A program made the translations under genes and the position numbers. Below the pieces are notes generated by a model. The model did no database searches. It had not been told where the DNA came from and was given only the letters and a program-made list of their open reading frames with translations. This document shows, piece by piece, positions 54,701 through 63,620 of a DNA stretch of 64,000 bases. Position 1 is the stretch's first letter. Every line of letters starts with the position of its first letter. This stretch comes from Burhinus oedicnemus (taxonomy: Eukaryota; Chordata; Aves; Charadriiformes; Burhinidae). The stretch is from NCBI GenBank assembly GCA_008921705.1, contig VFFE01009197.1:804476-868475 (forward strand), read 5' to 3'.

Positions 54701-55194
54701 GGGGCAGCTGGACAGCTAACTGTAAGAGCCCCCTTGAACTGTTGCTTGCTCCTTCACATGCTTTGGGTTTTGTACGCATAGCTGCAATAAAATAACTAGA
54801 TTCCTTTCTGCCCCAAGGCATGAGAAGTGCATTGCAGGCTCTTTAAAGACTTAAGATCTTCTAATCTAAATTTTAATGTTGCTGCTACTGTGAATGTAAA
54901 CATTTGCATGGGGAAACAGGGATACCTATGGAGACTGTAAGGTTAATGTATGTTTAAAAATGAAGGGAGAAGAACCTGTGAGAGACCAGCTCACTTCAGG
55001 AACGAATGTATTCATCTACTAAAATTTCTCAGTGTTCACATAATATATATCAATTTGCTAAAGGCATAATCCCCATCCCTCACTGGTTATCTGTACTTTC
55101 CCCCCTGCCCAATAATTGCTGTTTTTTATTTCAGGAACTGATTGTAAGTCGTTGGGTTTCTTCCCGTGAGCGCAGTGAGCAAGATGAATTTTAA
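45531..55194 (+). CDS. TSEN2: tRNA-splicing endonuclease subunit Sen2 (whole gene, 11 coding exons)
   Basis: TSEN2 is a catalytic subunit of the nuclear TSEN complex, which excises introns from precursor tRNAs by cutting the 5' splice site; the complex is also linked to mRNA 3'-end processing. Joined coding exons are 45531-45704, 46508-46589, 47324-47360, 49225-49756, 49871-49948, 50550-50600, 51246-51384, 53145-53181, 53849-53960, 54569-54658 and 55135-55194. They give 1392 nt and 463 aa, against 465 remembered for human. All introns are GT-AG and phases agree throughout. Residues 1-98 form the conserved N-terminal region. Residues 99-275 are a long, acidic, poorly conserved linker from one big exon. 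About 280-463 form the endonuclease domain. The catalytic triad is intact: Tyr367 (LLLYRKG), His375 (YHASYS) and Lys414 (NASKEL), equivalent to human Tyr369, His377 and Lys416. The protein ends [11 protein letters not shown]. Identification rests on near-identity over the domain. Confidence 0.97.
46508..46589 (+). CDS. TSEN2: TSEN2 coding exon 2
   Basis: Acceptor TTTGAAG|GGC follows a T-run; donor is CAAG|GTAAAT. It encodes residues 59-85 ([13 protein letters not shown] onward, a hallmark Sen2 block) plus the first base of Gly86. Confidence 0.95.
46690..47250 (-). mobile_element. Ancient CR1 LINE fragment in TSEN2 intron
   Basis: The blocks CTGGGTCAGATCAAGGATC, GATGGCCAGTACGAG and, 400 bases later, CCTTTTCTAGTTCTGCTGTG with TCCTTCTTAAATACAAGTGG follow the order of reversed CR1 sequence common in reptile and bird genomes ('gggtcagaccaatggtcc', 'acagtggccagtacca', 'ccttttccaattc'). 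Divergence is strong. It lies opposite to TSEN2 transcription. Edges are approximate. Confidence 0.7.
47324..47360 (+). CDS. TSEN2: TSEN2 coding exon 3
   Basis: A 37-nt microexon-like exon between TTTATACAG and AA|GTAAGT. It encodes the rest of Gly86, residues 87-97 ([11 protein letters not shown]) and two bases of Lys98. Joining restores the conserved NMPII(S/T)SK segment, which confirms the call. Confidence 0.94.
49225..49756 (+). CDS. TSEN2: TSEN2 coding exon 4 (long linker exon)
   Basis: At 532 nt this is by far the largest exon. The acceptor is TTTACTAG|GTACC and the donor AAT|GTAAGT. It encodes residues 98-275: a conserved start ([12 protein letters not shown]), then a Cys-, Glu- and Ser-rich linker that differs greatly from mammals, then the conserved EYVLVQEEE near the end. 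The antisense frame over this exon is a shadow. Confidence 0.96.
49871..49948 (+). CDS. TSEN2: TSEN2 coding exon 5
   Basis: Acceptor TTCTTGTAG, donor GAAGAG|GTATGT, both phase 0. It encodes residues 276-301, including [18 protein letters not shown], the conserved entry to the endonuclease domain. Confidence 0.96.
49974..50024. repeat. 21-bp direct repeat in TSEN2 intron
   Basis: The 21-mer beginning GTTTTACTTTTAATCTGAAA occurs at 49974-49994 and again, identical, at 50004-50024. It sits just past exon 5 and is a recent local duplication. Confidence 0.9.
50550..50600 (+). CDS. TSEN2: TSEN2 coding exon 6
   Basis: A 51-nt exon, acceptor TTTTTTCAG and donor GGTGAG|GTAAGA, phase 0 on both sides. 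It encodes [17 protein letters not shown], residues 302-318, a conserved helix of the endonuclease fold. Confidence 0.96.
51246..51384 (+). CDS. TSEN2: TSEN2 coding exon 7
   Basis: Acceptor GATTTTTAG, donor CTCT|GTGAGT. It encodes residues 319-364 plus one base of Leu365, containing [20 protein letters not shown], the signature block of tRNA endonucleases. Confidence 0.97.
53145..53181 (+). CDS. TSEN2: TSEN2 coding exon 8 (active site)
   Basis: A 37-nt exon between CATTTCAG and CAAG|GTTTGA. It holds two of the three catalytic residues, Tyr367 (LLYRKG) and His375 (FYHAS). The donor is weaker than the others in this gene. Confidence 0.96.
53849..53960 (+). CDS. TSEN2: TSEN2 coding exon 9
   Basis: Acceptor TTTTCCAG, donor TCTAAG|GTAAGT. 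It encodes residues 377-414 and ends exactly on the catalytic Lys414 (NASK). Confidence 0.96.
54569..54658 (+). CDS. TSEN2: TSEN2 coding exon 10
   Basis: Acceptor ACCAACAG, donor GTTCAG|GTGAGT, phase 0. It encodes residues 415-444, from [18 protein letters not shown] to the conserved [10 protein letters not shown]. Confidence 0.96.
55135..55194 (+). CDS. TSEN2: TSEN2 coding exon 11 (terminal)
   Basis: Acceptor TTATTTCAG, stop TAA at 55192-55194. It encodes the last 19 residues, including [16 protein letters not shown], which match the conserved Sen2 C-terminus. Confidence 0.96.
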   Translation, partial: ELIVSRWVSSRERSEQDEF

Positions 55195-55937
55195 CTGACT
55201 GTATAGGAAAAACTTACTTTTTTTAAATCATGTCTTGTTGTTTTTCACCTGATCTTCTCATGATGAACCATTGCCTCAGAACAGTTTCTATCAGCATATT
55301 CAGTTGGTATGTATAAATGCTATTCAAAATGAGGTATATCCTGTTTATCGGGGAGAATTTTGTATTGAAAAATATAACAACTATAATAATGCATATGAAG
55401 GGGAAAAAATTAAAGCTGTGTCCCAACTCAAAATACTTGTTTGTTTCCTTAAAACTTATAAACGTGTATCTTTGAATGGTGGCTAGACTGCAGTGATTAG
55501 TAATAGTATTTTTAATATTCTGACAGATCCAGGCATTAGTGCTGAATAGGCACTACAGCCTGCAGAGCCACTGAAGTCCAAAACCTGAATGTCTGCCTGA
55601 AAGCTGAAGCAATGAGGGATCAAAAAGTTTTCTGGGAATATGTCACAGATTCTTCAGAGCTGAACTTCATTTTGTAGCTCAGCACAGGGTCCTACATTCT
55701 TCAGAAATGAGGACTTAAACTTGATAGTCTTCAAGTTTAATGCTGGTTTTTATCTAGTTAAAGCTAGATTTGTTTTTAACAAACCAGCACGAATTACAGT
55801 GAGTCAAATAACCTTTTGGGATACCTATGGTACCATTTCTTCTTCAACCAAAACCTGACTTCGTAGCCTTGATGAAGTTGCACAAACTTAGATTTGAGGA
55901 GAGATCTGGTTGTTACAGTACTGGGCATTGTAACACG

Positions 55938-56076
55938 TTGCTGTTAGGTGCATAGACCCTGGAGTTTCATGGTCCCAACTATAAGTACTTATTTTCACAA
56001 GCGCTGTTCGGAATTGAGGAACTCTTCCCAGAATGTGCAAGGATTTTAATTCTAGGGTCTAAGCACCTAACAGCAA
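55938..56076. repeat. Foldback with 26-bp inverted ends
   Basis: The arms 55938-55963 and 56051-56076 are complementary at 24 of 26 positions, around an 87-base centre. The left arm opens TTGCTGTTAGGTGC and the right arm closes GCACCTAACAGCAA. A few more bases pair just outside (TAACA against TGTTA). It could be a small non-autonomous DNA transposon (MITE-like) or a structured RNA element in the TSEN2 3' UTR. No clear target-site duplication was seen. Confidence 0.8.
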
Positions 56077-56342
56077 TGTTAGGTGTTAGGCAGTAGGGAA
56101 TGCTGGGGCACCTTTCCCCATTTCAGTAAGATGTCGTACTTCACTTGGGATTTGCACAGCAAGATGCCCTGACCGCAAGTTGATGCCCTTTACTTTTGCT
56201 GAAGATGGGTTGTACTGTGTAGAAAATAATGAAGATTTGCTGAGCTAGGGAGAGGAGGTCAGTCTCTGTAGCTTGCCAAGTCTAAGTCTCAGTTTCATCA
56301 CTGCATTTTTCTCTTTTATTCAGCAACTACAACAGTCTATAC

Positions 56343-56368
56343 TTTTTTTTTTTTTTTTTTTTTTTTTT
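56343..56368. repeat. T26 homopolymer
   Basis: An uninterrupted run of 26 T downstream of TSEN2. Read on the minus strand it is an A26 tail-like tract, but no retroelement body was recognised next to it. It is likely length-variable and hard to sequence. Confidence 0.93.
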
Positions 56369-58254
56369 CATAGTGCACTCATGGCTCTCTTTCTCTCTTT
56401 CCCCTGGCCTGTCACATACTGTAAAACAGACTGGGCGACACCGCTGCATTTTGTATAGAGTGAGGCATAGGACAGTGCTGAGCCGTTCTGCCTTGCTACG
56501 CTAGGTGCCTGCTATTTTCTAACTTTTGTAAGATTTAATCGTGTAGATTGCAGGTTCCTAAATACATGATGTTTGCTATTGCTAAGCCACATTTGGAAAA
56601 CAAACCAACCAACCCAGCAGGTATCAGCTGTCTTTCAAATCAAGCCAGGAGGTTTTAAGTATCAGCTACACTGCATTTTAAGTATTGCTTTAGATTCAGG
56701 CATTTGAACTCCATCTTAGTCTTTGAACAATAGGCTTCCTTGCTTCACCATGCTGTTTAGATTTTTTTAGATTTATGATTTTTTCCCGTGTTGCACATTT
56801 GCTGCAACAGTAAGGATACCTTATAGCTGGTGACAATGACGTGTGGATTTTCTTTGTGCTGTTTTCATTTACTATAAAAGGGCGTTTGCTTCCTGGTCAC
56901 AGGAAATTTTCCAGGCCTGGTAAAAATTCTGTCAACTCAGACTGTTCCCACCAAACACAAACCCACATTCTTGTTTACTTAGGCAGTTTAGATTGTAAAG
57001 CCATGTCATGAATGCAGGAAACTACATACAACTCAAAGTGGAAGATCTTCTAGTCTTTGCTTTCATTTAATATGACTTCTACTGGAAAGATATAAAATGA
57101 AAATGTTAACTGCATAACAGCATTTTCAGGCTGAACAGGTATGACTGTATGTGGCAAGGTGTTTTATTTCTAGCTGCAGATGACTGTACTTCATGTTTCA
57201 GTAGCGTTGTATCAAATAACTTACATTAGATAGTTGTACCGTAGCACTGATACTTGCCATTGTATTTATGTTTTACTAATTAAAATACAGTGCTTAAATG
57301 AAGTATGGATTCTGATTCACTCAGAAACAGCATACCGTAATTTCTTTTTGTAAGCCAAATCCTAGCTGCCGAATTCTGACTTGCGCTAGGAGCGGGTGGA
57401 TCGGAGGTCTCTAACAGCAGCCGAATTGCACATTCCAAGCTGGTTGTCTTTATTGTGTTGTGGTTTTTTAAAATGCTTTTAAAGGAGCTATAACTTAGAA
57501 TGTAGCAAGAAGTGGAAGAACATGGAGGGGGGGGAAGTGTGGTGTATGCAGCTAGAGAGTATTGGGGGGGGCAGGGTTAATGCAGTTTGTGTACACAAAA
57601 GTATGAACTAGATGTGGATAAAACCCCAGTCATTTATGACTACTTCTCCATCTTTGAGAAAATGGGACTTGCATCTAGATCAAATCAAGCTTACTTTGCA
57701 GAAATTAGTAGAAGGAAAAACAGCTGAAATTATTTTCTTAAACTGGAATGTAAGTCAATGAAGTGAAATTGCACAAAATTATGGACTGCAGAATTTTGAC
57801 CTCAGCATATACTTCTGGATAATGTACAATAGGTAAAAGTGCTGCTGGAGGATCTTTTAATTTTTTTTAACTTAAATTTCTTTTTAAGATCTAAAGTTTT
57901 AACTCTGAGATAAATCCTGAGGAATCTGTTGCTTATTACAGATACTAACTGAGACAGACACTAAATTATTATCTTTTAAAACTAAGCATCTGTCTTGGTT
58001 TGAGGAATAAATGTGCAAAATGTAAAGAAGAATTGGAAAAGAAATATATCTGGCAAAGAGGCTGGACTGATTTATTGTTATATTTATTAGTCATTAAAGT
58101 AAAGGAAAATAACTTTGTGTGTAGTGAATCTGCGTTACGTCATGGACTTTGGATTTCAGCAGCAGACAAGCACAAATCCCTTTTTTTCCACTCATCAGTA
58201 AACAAACCTAACAGCAAAAAAAATGTTGGTTTGCTACAGCTTAAGTTACCACAG

Positions 58255-58260
58255 TTTATT
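58255..58260 (-). terminator. Candidate MKRN2OS poly(A) signal
   Basis: TTTATT on the plus strand reads AATAAA on the minus strand, 330 bases after the MKRN2OS stop. Further minus-strand AATAAA motifs lie near 58069 and 58080, so the exact end is uncertain. Confidence 0.5.
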
Positions 58261-58589
58261 TGTTAAAACCCTTAATTACACAGCAGTTATGATTTCTGGT
58301 ATTAAGTGTCTTGGCAGAATAAGCATATAGTGAATGTAAACAAGAAAACATTTTTCCGTATGAATAGTTCCCATAAAAATTTTCTGTAGTGTGTACATTG
58401 TATGTATGTTATTTCATTCAAATGCACAAGTTCAGTTTCCTGATCCTTCCATGATGTGAAGGCTAACATGTAAAGTTAATTGTGTTTTTAAATACATTAA
58501 GCAGACCATGCATCTTAAACCCCGAGATTTGGAGTCTTAAGACTTCCTTTTCCCATTGCATGTTGTAGATGTTTTAATATAGCAACTGT

Positions 58590-58809
58590 TCAGCACTGTT
58601 TTTCTTGATCAGGAAGGGGTACAATGTAGAAATCATTAGCTGTTAGCTCCTGATGCAGAGTAATGTATTTGGAAGCTTTCTTTGTATGTGGGATCACAAA
58701 TTTCTCTGTAAATTCACTTTTACTCATTTGCCGTTTCCCTTGTGTGGTCAGTACGCTGTTAATGAAAGCCAGTGCGTATGTGTAGCAGTTGTGGTCATGT
58801 TCTTCATAC
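58590..58809 (-). CDS. MKRN2OS: MKRN2OS coding exon 4 (terminal)
   Basis: On the minus strand the acceptor is TTTTCCTAG, and the first G completes Arg140. The exon encodes residues 141-212: YEEHDHNCYTYALAFIN opens it and DQEKQC closes it before TGA at 58592-58590. It holds the conserved His-Asn-Cys motif. It lies about 2.9 kb from exon 3 and has no initiator Met, so frame-only gene finding would miss it. Confidence 0.93.
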
Positions 58810-61800
58810 CTAGGAAAAATATCTCGTTAGTAAGAGTTAGTTCTAATCCATTAATTACCATGCACAGAAGAATATTTTACTGAGTGAAATAAGGAAGTAC
58901 ACGCTCTCCAAGAACTATTGCCACTTTCCTTTAATACTGGTGCTTAAATATATTCTATTCATCTCAAGTTGTACTTTCTAGCCAGGGATACCAGAAACTG
59001 GAGGGGGAGGGGGGAAGGGCTGCAGACTTTACAATAATGAGTTCTTATTTTTTTATACTTATTTATACCTATTTGGGTTGTACCTTGTTAACCTTTGCTC
59101 TTCCATGTATTGTTACCCTTATTATCTAGAAAACTTCTTCCTCCAGCAGTAATGTTGTGTGTCACCACGTGCACTTCTTTCAGTGTAGCATTAACTTGGA
59201 AGCTTACTCAAAATCAAGTAAATTCTATGACTAATATGTTGATACAATTGCTATACGATGTGCCAGTCAAAATCCCATTGGCGATAATTTGTGCCAGTTG
59301 TGCAAGGACAGAAACACTAACTGAATAGCAATAGCCATTTAAAATGTTCTTGCCTTTTTTCTTTTTTTTTTTTTCCCCTGCTACCCTAACCTAGGAGCAT
59401 ATGGCAATTACCTGTTCTTTTCACTCTCAGAAATGTTTCTCAGATTCTCCCAAATGTTTCATGTTGGCCACTAACAACTTCCATTCCCTCACCACATAGT
59501 GCTACTTTTTCCACTGCCCCTGTGTAACTGCATTTTATACAGACCTGCTCAGACTCCTGTTTGCCATCTGCCTATTCCTCAAGCTTCTTCCATAATTGCC
59601 TCATCCTGTGTCATTTTTCCCTTGTTCTTCCTAGCCCTGTGACTCGTTCCTTGCCTTGTACTGTCAGTGGCTCCATGGTCTGTGTTGCCACAGGGAATCT
59701 TCTGTAAGGCTTGCCTGTCAGCCCTGGGAATTAACACGGTGTTTTTGCAAGATCTGAGGACTACGGCTATCAAAAGCAACCCAGTGACCCTAAGCCTGGT
59801 TCCAGACTGCTCACCGTTTTCTTCAAAGCTCTTCTGGTTTGTTAAGGGTATCCAAAGTGACCTATGAGCTCCCGTTTAGTAAGCAAGCAATTTGCGACAG
59901 TGTACTTGCTTTACCAAAATAATTGTTAAAGAAAAATAATTCCGAGTAACTTCAAGAGTGGCCATCATTGCTGTGCAGTGCAAAACATATGGAAATTACA
60001 CTGAAAAAAACGTTGGGTTCACTAGCTCAGGGCTGAGTCTGCAGACTGCTGCAGCATGTCTGGCTAACTTCTCTGTACCCAAGTGCTTTACTGAATCAGT
60101 TCAACCATTAAGCAAAGCATGTAACTTTTCACTTTTGTTTGCAGACTATCTTTGTATTTATAATGCAAAAGACTGTAATACACTTCTCATTACCATCTGT
60201 GTCTTCCAGTTAGCTTCTCTTTTTTGGGAAGCAATGTCTTTACATCTTGACAAGAAAAACATCAGTAATTTAAGACATTGTTGGTCATGGCTGTGGCCGC
60301 TGTTCTTTGCTGCTGTTATGTACCATCCTTCCAGTAAATTAAAAGCAATCAAGAATATTAGAATCGGGCTTGGCCTGAACCCAAAGGAGTTACAGGATTA
60401 GTTTAGTGCAGTTCCTGCCCATTGAAAAAATAAACAGAGGAATTAATTTAACATCTTACAAAAAAAAAAAAAAAAAGTTCAGTTTTCAGCAGTTTAGTGG
60501 TCACTGGTCTATTTGTGGAAAAGGTAGGTCACTTTGTCAGGAGGTGGCAGACCGAGGAAAACTGAAGAAAAGCTTGTAAAAGAGACGCACACATCTACCT
60601 GCCTTCTGCCAATGCTTTTTTGACATCAGATTAATTTTAATAACATTAAGGCACTGGGAACTGTAAAAGTATTGGAGAGACACAAATCCTGTTGGCTTTA
60701 CAAGTTCCATAGACGTGTAAAAATTCTATTCTAGGTCAAATTCTTTCATCTCCTGGTACCAGGGAGATAATACATTATCTCTGAAATTTTAGTCAAGCAC
60801 ATACAGAATTGCTAAAACCTGCTTTTGATTTATTGTGGGTTTTTTTTCCTTTATATAAGATGACGTCTACTGTTTGTTAACTTAAACACTTCATAGAACC
60901 ATGATCAGACAGGCTGTTTGTTACATGTGCTGTTACTCATGAACAGTTCAAGGACTGGCGTTTTCTTGGAGAGCAGGCTGCTTTGTCATCAGCAGGCTTG
61001 GTGATGTGGCAGTGCATGCTTTAGCTGGTCTGCGTAACTTGTAATGCTGTCATCAGGCATTAACTTCAAGGAAAGCTATGAAGAACTGAACATTCTCATT
61101 GGAACGTGCTGGTTTAATTCAAACTATGTGGAAGTCTTTCTGTATTTTAACTATTCAAAGCAATGTTACGAACCAGCTGGAAGAGCTGGAAATGAGCCTG
61201 TGTTTCCCATTTCTGATCATTGACAACAAAGTCATCTGGATGTACCATCTGGGCAAGAATCCCATCAGTGTGGTCAGCCTGTAAATGCAAATACACCTAA
61301 AACTGTTGAAACCTGAAAGAAATAATTATAGAATTGTGCCTGGACTTTTCTACTTCCATACTCAGCAGCATACGCCTAAAGGTAATGTTTCATTGAACTT
61401 AGTTTTTTCATGCAAAATTCTTCTGTTGCTGAAGAAAACTTCCCTAAAATGACCTCTTTATTTTAAAGCTTTCACATTCCAGCAGGTAAGTTTGTTACTT
61501 AGGTCTTAAATATACCGTTTTTCTGTTTAGCAAGGCCACTAAGTTTCAAGACAGCCAAACAGTGTTGTTTAGACTGGTTTGTTAGAAATGCATGCTCTAA
61601 AGGAGCAAGGCTCTGAATGAACCACAAGCCTCACAGGATCCAAAACAGAATAGCCCCATTTATCATCCCAGACTAAAAACTCCTATTGCATCCAGGTTTT
61701 AAACTACATACCTGTGAGGAAGCCAGGCCTCTCCCACAGAAAATTCCTCTAGGAGCTTATCCCACTCCCGAAGAAGCCCAAACATGTCTGGCTGTACTAG

Positions 61801-63395
61801 TGGGATACTAATGCACTGTTCCCATCCAGTTTCAGCTCTGTGAATGCCCTCTTCGTTATAATTATACACCACACCTGAAAATAAAAAGCAACAGATTGTC
61901 AGGTGGAGCAGGAGAATCCCAGCCATATTCCTTCCTTTTCTTTTTTTTTTTTTTTTAAAGTGATGAAGGCTACTACTAGTTTCCCATACTGCTATTCTTT
62001 CAGACTAGCTATCCCCTAGCTTCCCACAGAGTAGAAAATGCAATGCTTGCTTTTATCAAAAAACCTTTTTCTCATTTTTACAATGTGATTTCAGGTGTCT
62101 CTTGATAAGGAAAGCAATTAAAGGACAACCAGGCTTCTTTTTTAAACCCACAAATTAGACCACTTTTATGTTGAACATCTCAAGTGAGATTTTTTAGGGT
62201 GGACCCTACTCTAGGAGAACCTGGTATGTTTTTTTAACGTGGGGATATATTTTTTATTTTAATTAGTATTTTTAGAATTAGCAAAAACTGCGTTTAAGTC
62301 AACATCTCCTGAAACTTCTTTTAAAAAGTAGGCTGCGTAGCTTTTTTTATTTCCCTGCGTCAGGAACAGAAGTCACCTTTCCAGTTCATTCTGCGCAGCG
62401 AGAAGAGAGGTGTACAGCTTTGATTTGTGTGCTCACTGCTGCAAAGCGAGATAAATTCTTGTACTCAAGACTTTTTGATCTTTACATGATACTCTTTTGT
62501 GGCCAACAGCTGAGCTCCCAGTTCTGGTACCTGCAGCACGCTGAGGAAGTGCGCATCCTTCAACAGCAAAGCATCAGATATTTGGTTGTTGTAGCCCTGC
62601 ACTTTTAACAGGTACCAGATGCTGCCGGAACAGCAGAGGTGGCTCTGAAATAACTGCTGCGCAATTTGGGTTATCACAGGCGAAGGGGGCAGACCCAAAC
62701 TGGGCATACAGCCTAAATAGAGGGCATGGGAGATGGGCAGTAGTTTGTAAGGCAGCTACAAAGTACTTTTTACCGTGACTGTTGGTTATTCCAACGTGAA
62801 GATCAGATTTTCCATCGTATCCTCTGAAAGACAAGCAGCGGTGTTGGCAATGGAGGCAAGCATTGCTCGTCCCTGTTAGAAAGGCCCCGACACTGTCTCT
62901 TTCTCAGAGCAGGTGGCACCACGGGGCTACCTGGGCCCAAGGTGTGGATCGGGAGGCAAAACTCTACTTAAAACAGCATTTTTATTTCCAGAAAAGGGTT
63001 TGGTCAGTCAGTTACCGCTTCCCCGGTGCGGGGCTGGGTAAAGGCCCTTGGCGGAGGGGCGCTGCTGGGCCTACAGGCGCCGCTCCACCACCGTGAACAC
63101 AAGGTGGAAGCCGCCTCTCCGCGGGCCTCGGGCCTCCCCCCCTCCCCGGCGGCGGTCGCTCGGGCTCCCCGGGAGCCGCGGGCCCCTACCCGAGGAAGGT
63201 GCCGGTGGTGGGCCGCAGGAGGAAGGCGCGGGGCTGTCGGTGGCCCTGTCGGAAAGGGCTGGGGAGGCGAACGGGGGCGCCGGCCAGCCCGACGCCGCGC
63301 AGGGGGCACCCGCACGCGGGGCAGCGCTGCGGCGGCCGGCGGCAGAAGATGTCGGTGCGGCAGTGCCTCACCCGCAGGATGGCGGCCTCCGCCAT
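58590..63395 (-). CDS. MKRN2OS: MKRN2 opposite strand protein (whole gene, 4 coding exons)
   Basis: The coding region was rebuilt on the minus strand from exons 63395-63190, 62823-62774, 61874-61712 and 58809-58590. These sum to 639 nt and 212 aa, with matching phases and GT-AG introns. Function is unknown; the protein is conserved in vertebrates and named for its divergent position beside MKRN2. Residues 1-35 carry five Cys, including RCPACGCP, perhaps a zinc knuckle. Residues 56-92 (FLLRPTTGTFLGGYDGKSDL, then HVGITNSHGVVYNY) and 100-145 (GWEQCISIPLVQPDMF and AWLPHRYEE) are the conserved core. Residues 144-157 read HDHNCYTYALAFIN, and 177-195 include TEKFVIPHTKKASKYITL. His78 and Cys148 are 70 residues apart, like the catalytic pair of PPPDE/DeSI peptidases; this is inference. 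The gene is tail-to-tail with TSEN2 and head-to-head with MKRN2. Confidence 0.93.
59958..60401 (+). other. 147-codon open frame of unknown status
   Basis: This is the longest frame in the window that is neither a known gene, its shadow, nor CpG-island driven. It would encode a Cys-rich protein with a hydrophobic stretch (TLLITICVFQLASLFW) near residue 75 and a second near residue 110 (SWLWPLFFAAVMY). I recognise no family. AATAAA at 60429-60434 and A17 at 60460-60476 follow at polyadenylation-like distances. It could be part of a retrocopy, a lncRNA or chance. Confidence 0.25.
60429..60476 (+). repeat. AATAAA plus A17: tail-like sequence
   Basis: AATAAA is followed 25 bases later by 17 consecutive A. 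In genomic DNA this order is the footprint of a reverse-transcribed, polyadenylated RNA. No target-site duplication of the following GTTCAGTTTTCAG was found upstream by eye. Confidence 0.6.
61712..61874 (-). CDS. MKRN2OS: MKRN2OS coding exon 3
   Basis: Minus-strand acceptor TATTTTCAG, donor CACAG|GTATGT. It encodes the second half of Gly86 to the first part of Arg140, including VVYNYNEEGIHRAETGWEQC and LLEEFSVGEAWLPH. The Met-initiated frame that extends past the acceptor is intron read-through. Confidence 0.94.
62774..62823 (-). CDS. MKRN2OS: MKRN2OS coding exon 2
   Basis: A 50-nt exon between TCTTTCAG and CACG|GTAAAA on the minus strand. It encodes GYDGKSDLHVGITNSH, residues 70-85, the most conserved segment of the protein and the source of the candidate catalytic His78. 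Confidence 0.93.
63190..63395 (-). CDS. MKRN2OS: MKRN2OS coding exon 1
   Basis: The ATG at 63395-63393 lies in GTCCATGGCGG, a good Kozak context. It encodes residues 1-68 plus two bases of Gly69; the donor is CTCGG|GTAGGG. Cys12, Cys18, Cys25, Cys28 and Cys30 cluster in the first 30 residues. It is GC-rich because it lies inside the promoter CpG island. Confidence 0.92.
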
Positions 63396-63594
63396 GGACG
63401 GCGCTCCGCTCCGCCGCCCGCCCCTCTAGGGTCGGGCCGAGCGGCGCTCTAGCCCGCCCCGCCGCACTCTCCATGGCGCGGCGCAGCGGTGAATACTGTC
63501 CGTGCGGCCCCGCCCTTCCGCCCGCGGCGGAGCGGAACCCCGGGGCGCGGCGAGGGGGCCGGGCCGGCGGGGGGGGGGGAGGAGCGGGGCCAGG

Positions 63595-63620
63595 ATGAGC
63601 ACGAAGCAGGTGACCTGCAG
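63595..63620 (+). CDS. MKRN2: Makorin-2, first coding exon (partial gene)
   Basis: MSTKQVTCR, encoded by 26 nt, matches the start of makorin-2 (human begins MSTKQITCR). Makorin-2 is an E3 ubiquitin ligase with C3H zinc fingers and a RING domain; the Cys here begins the first C3H finger. The donor is TGCAG|GTGAGC, splitting the Arg codon after two bases. The rest of the gene lies beyond the window. Synteny next to MKRN2OS supports the call. Confidence 0.92.

Larger units (their letters stand above)
55195..58254. other. TSEN2 3' UTR and convergent intergenic stretch
   Basis: This interval lies between the TSEN2 stop and the likely MKRN2OS 3' end. TSEN2 transcription must end here; candidate signals are ATTAAA at 57279-57284 and AATAAA at 58006-58011, and neither can be preferred from sequence alone. 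A foldback (55938-56076) and a T26 run lie inside. No exon was recognised on either strand. Confidence 0.6.
58810..61711 (-). other. MKRN2OS: MKRN2OS intron 3
   Basis: A 2.9-kb intron from donor AG|GTATGT to acceptor TTTTCCTAG. On the opposite (plus) strand it contains a 147-codon open frame at 59958-60401 followed by AATAAA and an A17 run, listed separately. Two minus-strand acceptor-like sites (near 61280 and 60788) were tested as alternative last exons but give no conserved protein. Confidence 0.85.

Noticed and set aside
60720..60788. Second alternative MKRN2OS last exon after TTTCAG
   Set aside because: It would add only about 17 residues with weak similarity and would drop the conserved C-terminal region that the true exon 4 supplies.
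61136..61280. Alternative MKRN2OS last exon after a TTTACAG acceptor
   Set aside because: The phase imposed by exon 3 gives an unrelated peptide. Only the exon at 58590-58809 restores the conserved HNCYTYALAFIN block in phase.
63026..63598. 190-codon plus-strand open frame
   Set aside because: Antisense to MKRN2OS exon 1 and compositional; it runs into the MKRN2 start region in a different frame from MSTKQVTCR.
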